A stretch of DNA of 57,727 nucleotides from a virus. The notes under the pieces were generated by a model, which was given only the letters and a program-made list of their open reading frames with translations, did not search any database and had not been told where the DNA came from. Within the stretch, counting starts at the first letter, position 1. Every line of letters begins with the position of its first letter. The stretch spans positions 1-57,727 of the IMG/VR virus record IMGVR_UViG_3300040959_000824; one strand, written 5' to 3'. Of the stretch, positions 8,903 to 17,856 are shown piece by piece. The position numbers were made by a program, and so were the translations under genes.

Positions 8903-9688
8903 ATGAGAAAAATCATGATTACCGCTAGAAAGGGCGGCGTTTGTAAAACAACTATCACTGTAAACTTGGCTTACACTCTGGCAAGGCTAGGGAAGAAAGT
9001 TTTAATTATCGACCTTGACGCACAGGCCGACTCAACCAAGTTTTATCGCGCTGGTCGTTCGGACTTTTACATTGGCGACGTACTACTTGAGCGCAAATTT
9101 GACATAAGAAAAGCAATCTACAAGGCGCAGGTAAAAGGCGAAGAGTTGGAGAATTTACACATCATTCCGGGCCGACCTAATGACGAAATGACCGTGCTTG
9201 ACAGACAAGTTTTCTCACTAAGTCGAAGCGAAGAGAGGCTAACTTACCAGCTTAACAAGCTCGATACTGACGAATACGACTTCCTACTTATCGACACATC
9301 ACCAACGGCCACTACGCTATCCATGAACGCAACCATGGCGTGTGACGAATTCCTTTTCCCTACCGATTTTACCGGCCTGTCTCTGGATGGCATCGACTCT
9401 ATTATTGAGCACATTCAAGATCTCAAGCTGATTGAGGAAGATGAAATCAACTTCCTTGTGGTGCCGTCATCTGTAGATAAGAAGTCGGTTAAAACGGTTC
9501 GCTATGGTGAGGAATACATCGCGGCCAAATATCCAGACAACCGAACTAAAACCGTGATCTGGCAAAAGCCAGCCATTTTTAACGAGGCGGTATTGCGATT
9601 CCTGCCAATCGCAGCGATCAGCAATTCCGACATTTCATCTATTCACTACAAAGAACTAGCTCAAGAGGTACTTGATAATGTCCTTTAA
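8903..9688 (+). CDS. parA: ParA-family partition ATPase
   Basis: A 261-residue P-loop ATPase. The deviant Walker A reads KGGVCKTT at residues 10-17, the second acidic motif IDLDAQ at 36-41 and Walker B LLIDTSP around 128-134. Such proteins form ATP-dependent patterns on the nucleoid and pull plasmids apart through a centromere-bound partner. The length and absence of an N-terminal helix-turn-helix place it with the short (type Ib) ParAs, where the partner, not ParA, represses the operon. Cys14 replaces the usual glycine, a tolerated position. It is flanked by 12-bp phased repeats on both sides and overlaps the next gene by 11 bases, indicating translational coupling. Confidence 0.92.
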   Translation: MRKIMITARKGGVCKTTITVNLAYTLARLGKKVLIIDLDAQADSTKFYRAGRSDFYIGDVLLERKFDIRKAIYKAQVKGEELENLHIIPGRPNDEMTVLDRQVFSLSRSEERLTYQLNKLDTDEYDFLLIDTSPTATTLSMNATMACDEFLFPTDFTGLSLDGIDSIIEHIQDLKLIEEDEINFLVVPSSVDKKSVKTVRYGEEYIAAKYPDNRTKTVIWQKPAIFNEAVLRFLPIAAISNSDISSIHYKELAQEVLDNVL

Positions 9689-10088
9689 TCAAAAATTGTA
9701 CGACGAACTATGCGAAAAGCGAGCTAGCGGAGTAGGGCTTAGGCCAGCGGAAAAAGCGGAACTCAGCAAGCTAGAAAAAGAGCTACGTCGCAGCAATAAG
9801 CCAGCTCAGGAAGATAAACAGCCAGAAACAAACATTCTAGGCGCAAAAAATAACAGCGATAATGAGAAATCACCTAAGCTAATTCGCTTTGTTCAAGTGG
9901 AAAGACGCGCACTAAAAACGCGTCGTGAATCATTGTTAGCAGACTCGCCAGACGACGTTAAAGAGGCGTTAGGTTCAGTAAAAGCAGCCAGTGAAGATTT
10001 GCTGGTTAGAGCTGCCGTGCTAAGCCTATCAAGGCTTTCCGACAAAAAGCTCATTGCACTAATGAAAGAAGCTCAAATGAATTCGTGA
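9678..10088 (+). CDS. Candidate centromere-binding partner of ParA (ParB-like in function)
   Basis: A 136-residue, highly charged protein. The ATG at 9678 is preceded by AGAGG nine bases upstream and overlaps the end of parA; a TTG six bases earlier is possible but less well placed. The N-terminal part (LRPAEKAELSKLEKELRR) is helical and basic, the C-terminal half (LVRAAVLSLSRLSDKKLIALM) amphipathic. It does not resemble P1 ParB. Position and size match small centromere-binding proteins of type Ib systems, which bind repeat arrays and repress the operon. DNA-binding fold and role are inferred. Confidence 0.65.
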   Translation: MSFNQKLYDELCEKRASGVGLRPAEKAELSKLEKELRRSNKPAQEDKQPETNILGAKNNSDNEKSPKLIRFVQVERRALKTRRESLLADSPDDVKEALGSVKAASEDLLVRAAVLSLSRLSDKKLIALMKEAQMNS

Positions 10089-10224
10089 TATCTGTGTTGA
10101 TATCATTTCAGATAACAAAAGAGATACCCAAAGCGGTATCTCTTTTTATATCTTATGTGATATTTAATTGGGTATCATTGATGATATATATACAGATATC
10201 AATTTAGATATCATTCAAGATATC
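10087..10224. repeat. Partition-site array 2: GATATC-type hexamer every 12 bp
   Basis: Twelve units start at 10087, 10099, 10111, 10123, 10135, 10147, 10159, 10171, 10183, 10195, 10207 and 10219 without a break in phase. The array starts one base before the end of the parA partner gene and runs into the last codons of the convergent polyvalent gene. Having arrays on both sides of a partition operon is unusual. Confidence 0.85.
10117..10146 (+). terminator. Terminator of the partition operon, built from array units
   Basis: AAAAGAGATACC and GGTATCTCTTTT form a perfect 12-base stem with a 6-base loop followed by T's. Its arms contain the fourth and fifth hexamers of array 2, so the same DNA serves as both repeat and transcript end. 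Confidence 0.75.
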
Positions 10225-12053
10225 TTTCCTCGCTTGGCTGGCAACGCTGCCGCCGGGGAATAAATCCACTCCATGAAGTCGGCCATTAGCATAGGTACCA
10301 CGGCACCCAACCCGGACCAATCATCACTGTAGTTAGATAGGTAGGCTTGTTTCGCTTCAGACGGACTATGAAAACCGAGCATTACCTTGTGTTCATCAAA
10401 CGCCCCGGAGTCGGGATCGACCTGATTTATCACGTAAGCATACTTAGGCTTTTCATTCTCACCTAAGAACACATCCACTTCGTCACCGTCCGCACCTTGC
10501 GAGCCATAGATATAACCGTAATGATGATTCATGCGGGTACGCCATTCCACGCCGTTCGCGTCGGTTCCTTTGCGGTCACTGCCTTTTGGATTCTCAATTT
10601 CAACCGGCAAACCAGCAAAGCGCAATGACCCGGTTTGGTAGTCATTGTTTTCTAGCTGTTCCTGCGTGGGTTCTGGCAAGTCGTTTTGTGGGGATGTGGC
10701 CGCTTTGTTAGCGAGCTCATCAATACGTGCTGACTCAAACATAAAGCCACCTTGCCCGGTTTGCTGCTCTTCCAAGCGTTGGCCGACTTGCGAGAGCACT
10801 TCAATTAACGTCACCTCACCACCACCAAACATATCACCAATGGCGCTACCATCTTTGCGGAGCTGTTCATTGATAACGTTCGCCAGTTCTTTAAAGGCTT
10901 CAGCCATGCGCTTGGCACTGCGATTGTTCGCAGAGATAAACCGGGCGAGGGCTTCCACTTCAGGATCGTTGTCACCAAACAACCCCGATTGCGCGATCAG
11001 TTCGTTAATGTCCTGTCCGCTGTCTTTTGCCTGTCTGACAAGCTCAGTCGCACTCACAAGCGAGTTAAGCGCCTTATCGGCTAATGACTCATCTTGCGAC
11101 TCAACACCGCTTACAATGCCATCTGACACCGATTTATGGACCACACCGTCTAGGTACTGCATTTCTACAAACTGACTGGCTGAACTGTTGAGCGCATTCA
11201 GAATGTTTCGAATTTCTGGATCAGGCTCTTCCGCCACCAGCTTAACCAGTCTGTCATTCTTGTACGCCTTGGCAAAGATGGCGTTTTGCATGCGATCTAG
11301 TAACTGGCGGGTAGGGCGACCGTCAGACGTCACCAGACCGGCGGCGGACGTATCACCAAGCGCACGCATGAACGATTGTACAAATCCATCATTACTGCGC
11401 GCTAGCAAGCTGCCAGACTCGGACGGCGAGAGTAGGGCCATCATTTTATCGTCCATGACTTCAGCATCGACCCAAGCCGTTTCTGACGCGCTCATTTGCT
11501 GCAAGTCAGAAAGGTTAGAATCACGCGCAAACGTGGCCCGGTCCATTTCGGTTAATCGTTCACGCACTAACACCGGCTTATCCATTCCTTTCACGACGTC
11601 AGAATCAAAGCCAAAGCGTTGAGCGTTATCAATTAAATACTGGCGATAATCATCACCCTTACTGGTGCTGTAGGCTTTCAAAATAGCCATGGTTCGACCG
11701 TTGCCAGACTCCACCACCAGATCGGGACCAACAATAGGCGCACCATGCGAACTAAGGCCGCTATCAGTGAGCTGTGCCGGTCGCAGGTTCCCGGCCATCT
11801 TGTCAATCTGCATTATCGAAGCTTTACGCGTGCGGTCGCGTGGCTGTAATTCTTCCGGGAACGCGGGGTTAATTTTGCCATCTGGCGTATTAGATGGAAT
11901 AAGTTGATCCGCCTCGACCAACTTAAACGCGGTTTGGACCTCATCACCTTTGGCCGTGACAACAAAACTATCCCGGCCTTTCTGACTGGCACCGTCAAAC
12001 AGTGCCAGTAGTTCAGAGAATGATTTAGCCCGTTGAATTGAGGCTAGAATCAT
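10215..12053 (-). CDS. Polyvalent protein with DdrB-type ParB-like domain and pyrophosphatase-like domain
   Basis: A 612-residue protein. Residues about 68-220 resemble the ParB-like domain of P1 DdrB, with LQPRDR, GNGRTMAIL near 117 and an RERLTEMDRATFARDSN stretch. The last 130 residues carry the inorganic pyrophosphatase signature DGDEVDV at 522-528 with surrounding strands, a domain known from phage and conjugative polyvalent proteins. Such proteins travel with DNA into a new cell and protect it. It is the last gene of the holin-led operon and its start overlaps the preceding stop (ATGA). Whether either domain is catalytic is unknown; the signature aspartates are present. Confidence 0.7.
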   Translation of the reverse strand: MILASIQRAKSFSELLALFDGASQKGRDSFVVTAKGDEVQTAFKLVEADQLIPSNTPDGKINPAFPEELQPRDRTRKASIMQIDKMAGNLRPAQLTDSGLSSHGAPIVGPDLVVESGNGRTMAILKAYSTSKGDDYRQYLIDNAQRFGFDSDVVKGMDKPVLVRERLTEMDRATFARDSNLSDLQQMSASETAWVDAEVMDDKMMALLSPSESGSLLARSNDGFVQSFMRALGDTSAAGLVTSDGRPTRQLLDRMQNAIFAKAYKNDRLVKLVAEEPDPEIRNILNALNSSASQFVEMQYLDGVVHKSVSDGIVSGVESQDESLADKALNSLVSATELVRQAKDSGQDINELIAQSGLFGDNDPEVEALARFISANNRSAKRMAEAFKELANVINEQLRKDGSAIGDMFGGGEVTLIEVLSQVGQRLEEQQTGQGGFMFESARIDELANKAATSPQNDLPEPTQEQLENNDYQTGSLRFAGLPVEIENPKGSDRKGTDANGVEWRTRMNHHYGYIYGSQGADGDEVDVFLGENEKPKYAYVINQVDPDSGAFDEHKVMLGFHSPSEAKQAYLSNYSDDWSGLGAVVPMLMADFMEWIYSPAAALPAKRGKIS

Positions 12054-12727
12054 GCGGCTACCTCTTCAGCAATGGCAAGCTCGCTTTGGTGATACTCAAA
12101 CCATTTAATGGTACCGGTCTTTAACTCATCAAGGCTCAACTTATCCTTAAGCAATTCAAGTACGCGACGGAATGCGCTTTTATCAACCCCGGTAAACTCA
12201 CCTAACTTAAATTTCTCTTCAATCGTCAGCTCTTTATCAGTTTCAGGCTCGTACTTCTTGATAAGCTTCATTGCCTTGGAGCGTTGCGCTCTATTCCACG
12301 TCCACGAATCATTCCCCTGATTTTCGCTTTCTTTACCGGCTTTTTCTTCCCAATAACTATACCCGCGTGATAAACGGCCTTTATAACCGAACTGGATGCC
12401 ATGCTTAGAACGGAAAACCACATAGCCATCTTTTTGTTCTAGGACTGAATAATCCGGGTAAAAAGCCATCTCATATTCGTACCAGTTTGGGTAACTCAGA
12501 ACGACGTCAAACGCCTTGATCTTGTCGGAACGACCCATTGCCTTAAAGTCGTCGAGAGAAATCACGTCCGCTTTGGGAGTGTTGGACGCTTTGAGTTTTT
12601 TCAGGATGGCAATGCGCTCTTTACCCTTGGCGATACGGTCCTTTAATGACAGTGAGCCATCGCGCAATTCTTTGATTAGGGAATTTAACTGACTGCTCAA
12701 CCCTAGCTTTGTTTTTAAATCCATCAT
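12050..12727 (-). CDS. Hypothetical protein of the polyvalent operon
   Basis: A 225-residue protein I do not recognise by name. The N-terminus is a helical, charged segment (KELRDGSLSLKDRIAKGKER), the middle is aromatic-rich (YPNWYEYEMAFYPDYSVL near residue 79), and the C-terminus is again helical. The short N-terminal helix pair resembles the linker domains found in large polyvalent proteins, so it may once have been part of one. Start and stop overlap both neighbours by 4 bases. Function unknown. Confidence 0.6.
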   Translation of the reverse strand: MMDLKTKLGLSSQLNSLIKELRDGSLSLKDRIAKGKERIAILKKLKASNTPKADVISLDDFKAMGRSDKIKAFDVVLSYPNWYEYEMAFYPDYSVLEQKDGYVVFRSKHGIQFGYKGRLSRGYSYWEEKAGKESENQGNDSWTWNRAQRSKAMKLIKKYEPETDKELTIEEKFKLGEFTGVDKSAFRRVLELLKDKLSLDELKTGTIKWFEYHQSELAIAEEVAA

Positions 12728-12957
12728 GACACCTCTACCACGAACCCAAACATGGTCGCCTTAAACATAAAATCTGCCGGGGAAACTTCCGGGCCTTCTG
12801 GCATGTGGCCGTATTCGTTCGGGATATCATCCCAAGGAAAACGCATACCCAAATCATCAAACTCTGGCTCTGCCGGTTCGTTCATATCGTAGCTATCGTA
12901 AAACGACACAAAACAAGTCCGCTCATCGCTACTGGTTAGCTTTAGTCGAATCATCAC
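12724..12957 (-). CDS. Small acidic hypothetical protein of the polyvalent operon
   Basis: A 77-residue acidic protein overlapping the upstream gene by 29 bases and the downstream gene by 4. The N-terminal strand (IRLKLTSSDERTCFVSFY) and the C-terminal strand (FMFKATMFGFVVEVS) flank an acidic, proline-rich loop. No motif is recognised. Translational coupling in the operon supports it as a real gene. Confidence 0.55.
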   Translation of the reverse strand: MMIRLKLTSSDERTCFVSFYDSYDMNEPAEPEFDDLGMRFPWDDIPNEYGHMPEGPEVSPADFMFKATMFGFVVEVS

Positions 12958-14149
12958 TACCTCTTGCCTTGTCGTGTAAGTGAGCTATTACGCCCACAAT
13001 AAATTCAAAGTGTTCTGGATCGTTCACGGCCAATCGCCCTCTTGATTCGTTATCAATCAGAGATTCAACCCCCATCGTGATCACTTCTGTAGCCGTGGCA
13101 CCGTCGATATCAAACGGATCGGCATGGTTGTAAAACTTGGTGGCGTAGGGCGTGAATGCGCCGTCATCAATCGTGTATTCACGTTCTGAGTAGTTAATCC
13201 CACGCTTAGATCCCCACTTATCCTGATAGATATCACGCAGGGAACGGATACCATTAGATTTAGCTAGGCGGTCCTTTAGAAAGCGTTTCGACATTTCGAG
13301 CACTTCCGGGTGATCGTACTCAAGCGAATGGGCCAGCTCATGCCATAGCACACGCTTGGTAAAACTCTCGCCCACACTGATTGAACGCTCACTATTGCGG
13401 TAATCTTGGCGCGCTTTGCGCACCGTAAAGTTGATAGGTTCAGCAGTGAACGCCACCAGCGAATACAGCTCACCGGCTGCGGTAATGAGCTTTTGTTTAG
13501 CTCTGCCACCGCCCCCGGTAAAGTCGCCTTTGCGCTGGCGAGACAAGCGATTGTTTGCCAGCTTATCAAAGCCTGATTGCATCGCTTTCCTTTGGCCGTC
13601 CTTAAGACTGACCGGAGAGTTAAACATTAACTCATTCACTACACCGGATAGCTGGTGGCCCACTTCCTTGTATTTCTCCCGGTGAATATCCCGGACCTCT
13701 TCATAAATGCCAAAAGTGTGGTTATCGTTTGGTTGCGCCTTGTCAGCCCCCACCAGTCGATACACATCGTAAGCTTGCGCATGCTGAGCTATAGCATCGA
13801 GCGTGCGTGCTTTCTTTGGCTTACTCCATCTTTGGGCCTCAATGAGATCCGTGATTCTAGCATTGCCTTTAATGGTTTCGCTTACTTCACTCTTAAGGTT
13901 TCGGTCTATCTCAACACCAAAAGAGGCCAGCACATCCCGGCCCTTTTGAGTGACAGCTTTCAGCTCGGTTACTTCGCTATCGGATGGATTCACGCCTTTT
14001 CGCCCTGTCAGCTCTGACAAAATATCAAGACGTTCCTTGGTTAAAGCCATGCGATCAAGAAGAGGCACGTTGGCCCCTTCTCGTTTCAGGTAAACCAATA
14101 TCTCCACGGCGCGACCGGCTTTTTTAACGCGTTCGCTAAGTGGGACCAT
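12929..14149 (-). CDS. Zincin-like metallopeptidase-fold polyvalent protein
   Basis: A 406-residue protein. HELAHSLEYDHPE starts at residue 270, giving the HExxH zinc motif; a glutamate in TEVITMGVE near 355 could be the third ligand. The N-terminal 130 residues are helical and include a KPKKARTLDAIAQHA segment. Metallopeptidase-like domains of this kind occur in polyvalent proteins of phages and conjugative elements. It lies between the DarA-like gene and small genes in the same operon, with abutting ends. Intact HELAH suggests an active enzyme, but the substrate is unknown; it might act on the protein itself or its operon partners during virion maturation. Confidence 0.65.
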   Translation of the reverse strand: MVPLSERVKKAGRAVEILVYLKREGANVPLLDRMALTKERLDILSELTGRKGVNPSDSEVTELKAVTQKGRDVLASFGVEIDRNLKSEVSETIKGNARITDLIEAQRWSKPKKARTLDAIAQHAQAYDVYRLVGADKAQPNDNHTFGIYEEVRDIHREKYKEVGHQLSGVVNELMFNSPVSLKDGQRKAMQSGFDKLANNRLSRQRKGDFTGGGGRAKQKLITAAGELYSLVAFTAEPINFTVRKARQDYRNSERSISVGESFTKRVLWHELAHSLEYDHPEVLEMSKRFLKDRLAKSNGIRSLRDIYQDKWGSKRGINYSEREYTIDDGAFTPYATKFYNHADPFDIDGATATEVITMGVESLIDNESRGRLAVNDPEHFEFIVGVIAHLHDKARGSDDSTKANQ

Positions 14150-17100
14150 TACACTGTCACCTCCGATTGAAGTTCAACCAAGCGAGCAAACGCGGCTTCT
14201 AGTAAGTCGTTATGCTCGTCTAAGGTACCGGCTGATTCAAAGCTGGCATAAGCAGCCTCAATGTCGGCTTGGTACTGCTCAAGAATCTCAATCGTTGCGT
14301 CACCGGAGTAATCACGGATAGTGCGTAGCGCATCAGTGTGCACCTGCTCTTCTGAGTTAGTTTCCACTGGTTCAGGCTCCTGTACCGGCTCTGGTTGCGG
14401 CTCTGGCTGTTGTTTTGGTTTATCGTCCGTGTAAGTCTCAATAAACGGTTTCTGACCGCCATTGTGCTCTATACGGATACGCTGAGCGATCTTCATCGCA
14501 TCATTAATGCTGTAGCCGTTAACTAGCAACGTGTCGTAGATATCATCTTGACCTTGGTAGTTCATTGAGCCGTCATCATTGAACCACTTAACCGTTGATA
14601 AGCCTTTTAGCATGGCTTTGAACTTCTCGGTTTCAGCGTCCAGCACGTTTTCTACCGGCGGCTCGTTAATACCTTCAATGTAAACACCCGCGTTTACAAT
14701 CTCTTCCTTACCAACCGAGAAAACTTCGTCAGTGGTACCCGCCTCTCTTAACGTGACTCTGGATGCGCCAATATTCACAATCTTGTATTGACCATCGCCC
14801 AACGCGATAATGTCACCAACCTTGTTGACCTTGTTCGTATTTGTTTCTTCCTCTGGATCGTACCACTGTGCTTCGTGAAGCAATTTAACAAAGTCAGCTT
14901 TGCTAATTTCGTTCTTAAGCATCGCTTCAAAGTTAACGCCTACATGCTTATTCTCGCCTTGGGCCATACCAGCGTTAGAAATCGTTCTGATATCGTAGTC
15001 AGACAAATCCAAGTAGTGAGCAAACAGTTTTTCGCCCTTAGATTTACTGATTGGGTAGCCTTGCTCTACCGCGCTATCAATCATTTCTTTGTACAGGTTG
15101 TAAACGCCGTACACGTAGCCGTTGTACTTAATCTTGTCTTTTGTCTTAGGAACGATATCTTTGAAATCTTTAGTTCCATAAACAAAATTCTCGTCAATGT
15201 ACTCATCCAGTTTTTTACTCGTTGCGCCCTTCATGGCTTCGAACTTATCAGGCTCATCGTTAACGCTCATGTAGGCTTTACGGGCCGCATCACTCAATTT
15301 CTCTTTTGCATCGTCGTCCATAAGGTCAAACGCTCGGAGGAGTTCTTGAGGATTTTTCTGACCAACATAGGACCACGACTTACCAAAAAGACCCGGAGTG
15401 ATAATGTCATATTCGCGCTGGTTAAAGTCGTACACTTCACCGTTCACTTCAACCACCGGCGCGTTAACGTCGTAACCTTCATTGGCATCTAACCAATACC
15501 CAATATCGCTCGCCCATTTCTTTTTATGTCTTGCACTGGTGGACGCATTCAGAAGGTCGGCTCTGATTGTATCTGGCACATTGTGAATAAGCGTTTCTGA
15601 CAGCATTAATTTGCCATCTTTAAGTGCTAACGCACCAACCTCAACCGATTTAACTAGCGCACGGATTGCATCAGCAAAACTTGTGCTGTTGTCTTTATGT
15701 TGTTTGGTTTCTTCGCCGCTGTCGTCTAGGCCGGTAATGGCCGGTAAACCTGCCGCCACACGTAGATCGTTAAAACCTTCTTCTTCATCCGTGCCAGCAA
15801 AGTGATTAATGGCACCCGGATCTTGCAACTCTCCAACGTAAGCCTCTAAAAGAGCGGCCTTAACCTGATCCCAGCCTGATAAACTTTCAGCTCCGGTAAT
15901 AGGTGAACCTTCGTCATAAGTAAGATTAAAAGAGCCATCTTCTTTGTAATGAATATCGTAAGAGCCATAATTACTGCTTGAATCAATCTTGAATAAAGGC
16001 GATTCAACGTTAACGGATAAATACATTTCTTTATCTAGGTTTAGATCTGCTTGATCTAAGCCATGCTTATCAATATTCCAACCTTCAGGCATACGCTTGC
16101 CTTTCACTAACGCTCTTAGCTCTGCAAGGGCTTTCTCGTTCTTAACGCGGACGTCAGAGACAAGAACGTCAATATAACCGGCCTCCTCTTCAATCATGGT
16201 TGGTGTCACCAGTGATAGGGACGCATTCCAAACCTTAAACGTATCCGGGATGCTTTTACGACGTTCAAACTCATCTTGCTTGCGCAATAGCTTGCTAAAC
16301 GCTTGCTTAAAGCTAGATGCAGCTACTTGGAATTTAATGTCTTCCATCTGCTTGGTTGTGATACGATCCGTATTGTTCTCGTCCATCCAGTCATACAGGA
16401 ATTGACGCACGATAGTTTCCGCCGAATCTTCGTCGGCCAGTGAAAAATCTTCACCTGACTCTGATAGCGGTCTAAGCTCAAAGTCGCTCACTTGTTTAGG
16501 CGTTAACGCTTCTGCATACGCGATTGCACCATGGCGAATTGCACGGCCAGCGTTAGGGAACTTAACTTCCGCCTCTTCCGCGTTGAGCACCTTAACAACT
16601 TCCGCATCACTTGGCGTATTCCCCATACCAGCCGGGCGCAATTGCAGGCCGTACCAATGCAGACCGCTTGTGGTTTCTTCTTCCTGTTCGACTACGCCAC
16701 CAGCTTCGGGTACGTCGTTGACTTCACCAAGTTTCCAGATTGAATGGCGCTTAGTGAATGCTGGCTTAGTGGCAACTTTGTTGTACTCCGCAATCATGGT
16801 TAGCACGTTGTTAACTTGCGGCTGGTGGCCTTGACGTTGCAAGGTCTTCAGCTTACCGGCAAGATTGCTCACAAACAGGGAACGGTCAAAACCGGCAAGG
16901 TTTGGATCATTGCTATCAATGCCAGAGATATTCATAAGAGAAGAAAGCAAGCGAACGTTACCATCTTTGACAACGATATCTGCCGCTGCTTTAAACGCTG
17001 GCGAACCGAGCAATTTACTGTCGGTCGTTTCTGGCTTGTTGTTATCCGGGTTTTCACCGGTACCCGGCACAAACTTATTGGCTAACTGCTTGCGTAGCTC

Positions 17101-17856
17101 TTCCTGAATGTCGTTCTGGTTGGCGATCTGCTTATTGAGCGTATCAATGCGCTTTTGCTTCTTAGCGTTAGCCTCTTCGATGCTATCAAGCTGATCCGAC
17201 TGAGTATTAATGTTCGCTTCAATCTCTTCTAGCTGCGCTTGTGTCGCTTCAAGCTCTTGCTTTTGTTGTGCGTTTTGCTCTTGTCTGGCTGCGAATTTCT
17301 CCGAGTTCTTTTCAACTAAGTTACTCAGCGCAAGGGCCATTTGGGAACGTGAAATATCACGGCCACCTGAAGGCGCGACCGCGTGCGTTACGTCACGACT
17401 GTTCACCAAGAATCGGAACGCGATCAGCGTATCGTCAGCATTGATTTTTAATGGATCATTATCCGGGGCATGAAATACCAGTGACACGCTCTGACCGTCA
17501 GAAAGATTCAGCTTTGCCACTTGAACCGCAACCGAACCGCTTTTACGTGGCTTGCTGATCTCACGCCCTGTTACTTCAATGCCAACCGGCTTAAGGTGTT
17601 TGTTTAGCGTATTCGAAAAACCGATAACGCGAGTCTCTAAACGGGCCGCTTTGGCTTTGATGGCTTCAAGCATCATTACCGGCATAGCGTCAAACTGAGA
17701 CAAGTACGCTTGCTCAATGTCGGCCACTTCGACCGACTCAAGCATTAGTTGGTGTTCGTCCGCTTGAAAGATGGCACTTACGGCCTCTTCACTTAACGAC
17801 TTGGCAAAGTGGTCTACGCGGTCCACCACTCGAATTTGATTGGTCTGCAAAAACAT
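14149..17856 (-). CDS. Large polyvalent protein with DarA-type N-terminal domain
   Basis: A 1235-residue protein. Residues about 105-190 (LNLSDGQSVSLVFHAPDNDP, then a DDTLIAF strand and SRDVTHAVAP) resemble the N-terminal domain of P1 DarA, an internal head protein needed for cis protection against type I restriction. A glutamine-rich coiled coil follows (about 190-265), then several long alpha/beta regions without motifs I recognise, a Pro-Glu spacer (QPEPQPEPVQEPEPVE near 1155) and a helical tail. Its stop overlaps the next start by one base. The DarA relation is from pattern memory and needs a profile search. Confidence 0.6.
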   Translation of the reverse strand: MFLQTNQIRVVDRVDHFAKSLSEEAVSAIFQADEHQLMLESVEVADIEQAYLSQFDAMPVMMLEAIKAKAARLETRVIGFSNTLNKHLKPVGIEVTGREISKPRKSGSVAVQVAKLNLSDGQSVSLVFHAPDNDPLKINADDTLIAFRFLVNSRDVTHAVAPSGGRDISRSQMALALSNLVEKNSEKFAARQEQNAQQKQELEATQAQLEEIEANINTQSDQLDSIEEANAKKQKRIDTLNKQIANQNDIQEELRKQLANKFVPGTGENPDNNKPETTDSKLLGSPAFKAAADIVVKDGNVRLLSSLMNISGIDSNDPNLAGFDRSLFVSNLAGKLKTLQRQGHQPQVNNVLTMIAEYNKVATKPAFTKRHSIWKLGEVNDVPEAGGVVEQEEETTSGLHWYGLQLRPAGMGNTPSDAEVVKVLNAEEAEVKFPNAGRAIRHGAIAYAEALTPKQVSDFELRPLSESGEDFSLADEDSAETIVRQFLYDWMDENNTDRITTKQMEDIKFQVAASSFKQAFSKLLRKQDEFERRKSIPDTFKVWNASLSLVTPTMIEEEAGYIDVLVSDVRVKNEKALAELRALVKGKRMPEGWNIDKHGLDQADLNLDKEMYLSVNVESPLFKIDSSSNYGSYDIHYKEDGSFNLTYDEGSPITGAESLSGWDQVKAALLEAYVGELQDPGAINHFAGTDEEEGFNDLRVAAGLPAITGLDDSGEETKQHKDNSTSFADAIRALVKSVEVGALALKDGKLMLSETLIHNVPDTIRADLLNASTSARHKKKWASDIGYWLDANEGYDVNAPVVEVNGEVYDFNQREYDIITPGLFGKSWSYVGQKNPQELLRAFDLMDDDAKEKLSDAARKAYMSVNDEPDKFEAMKGATSKKLDEYIDENFVYGTKDFKDIVPKTKDKIKYNGYVYGVYNLYKEMIDSAVEQGYPISKSKGEKLFAHYLDLSDYDIRTISNAGMAQGENKHVGVNFEAMLKNEISKADFVKLLHEAQWYDPEEETNTNKVNKVGDIIALGDGQYKIVNIGASRVTLREAGTTDEVFSVGKEEIVNAGVYIEGINEPPVENVLDAETEKFKAMLKGLSTVKWFNDDGSMNYQGQDDIYDTLLVNGYSINDAMKIAQRIRIEHNGGQKPFIETYTDDKPKQQPEPQPEPVQEPEPVETNSEEQVHTDALRTIRDYSGDATIEILEQYQADIEAAYASFESAGTLDEHNDLLEAAFARLVELQSEVTV

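Noticed and set aside
9672-9677. TTG start for the parA partner gene
   Set aside because: The ATG at 9678 has better spacing from AGAGG.
14788-15492. Long frame antisense to the DarA-like gene
   Set aside because: Its composition mirrors the codons of the opposite gene, it has no ribosome site, and the sense frame continues through it with protein-like sequence; the same applies to the other antisense frames across the window.
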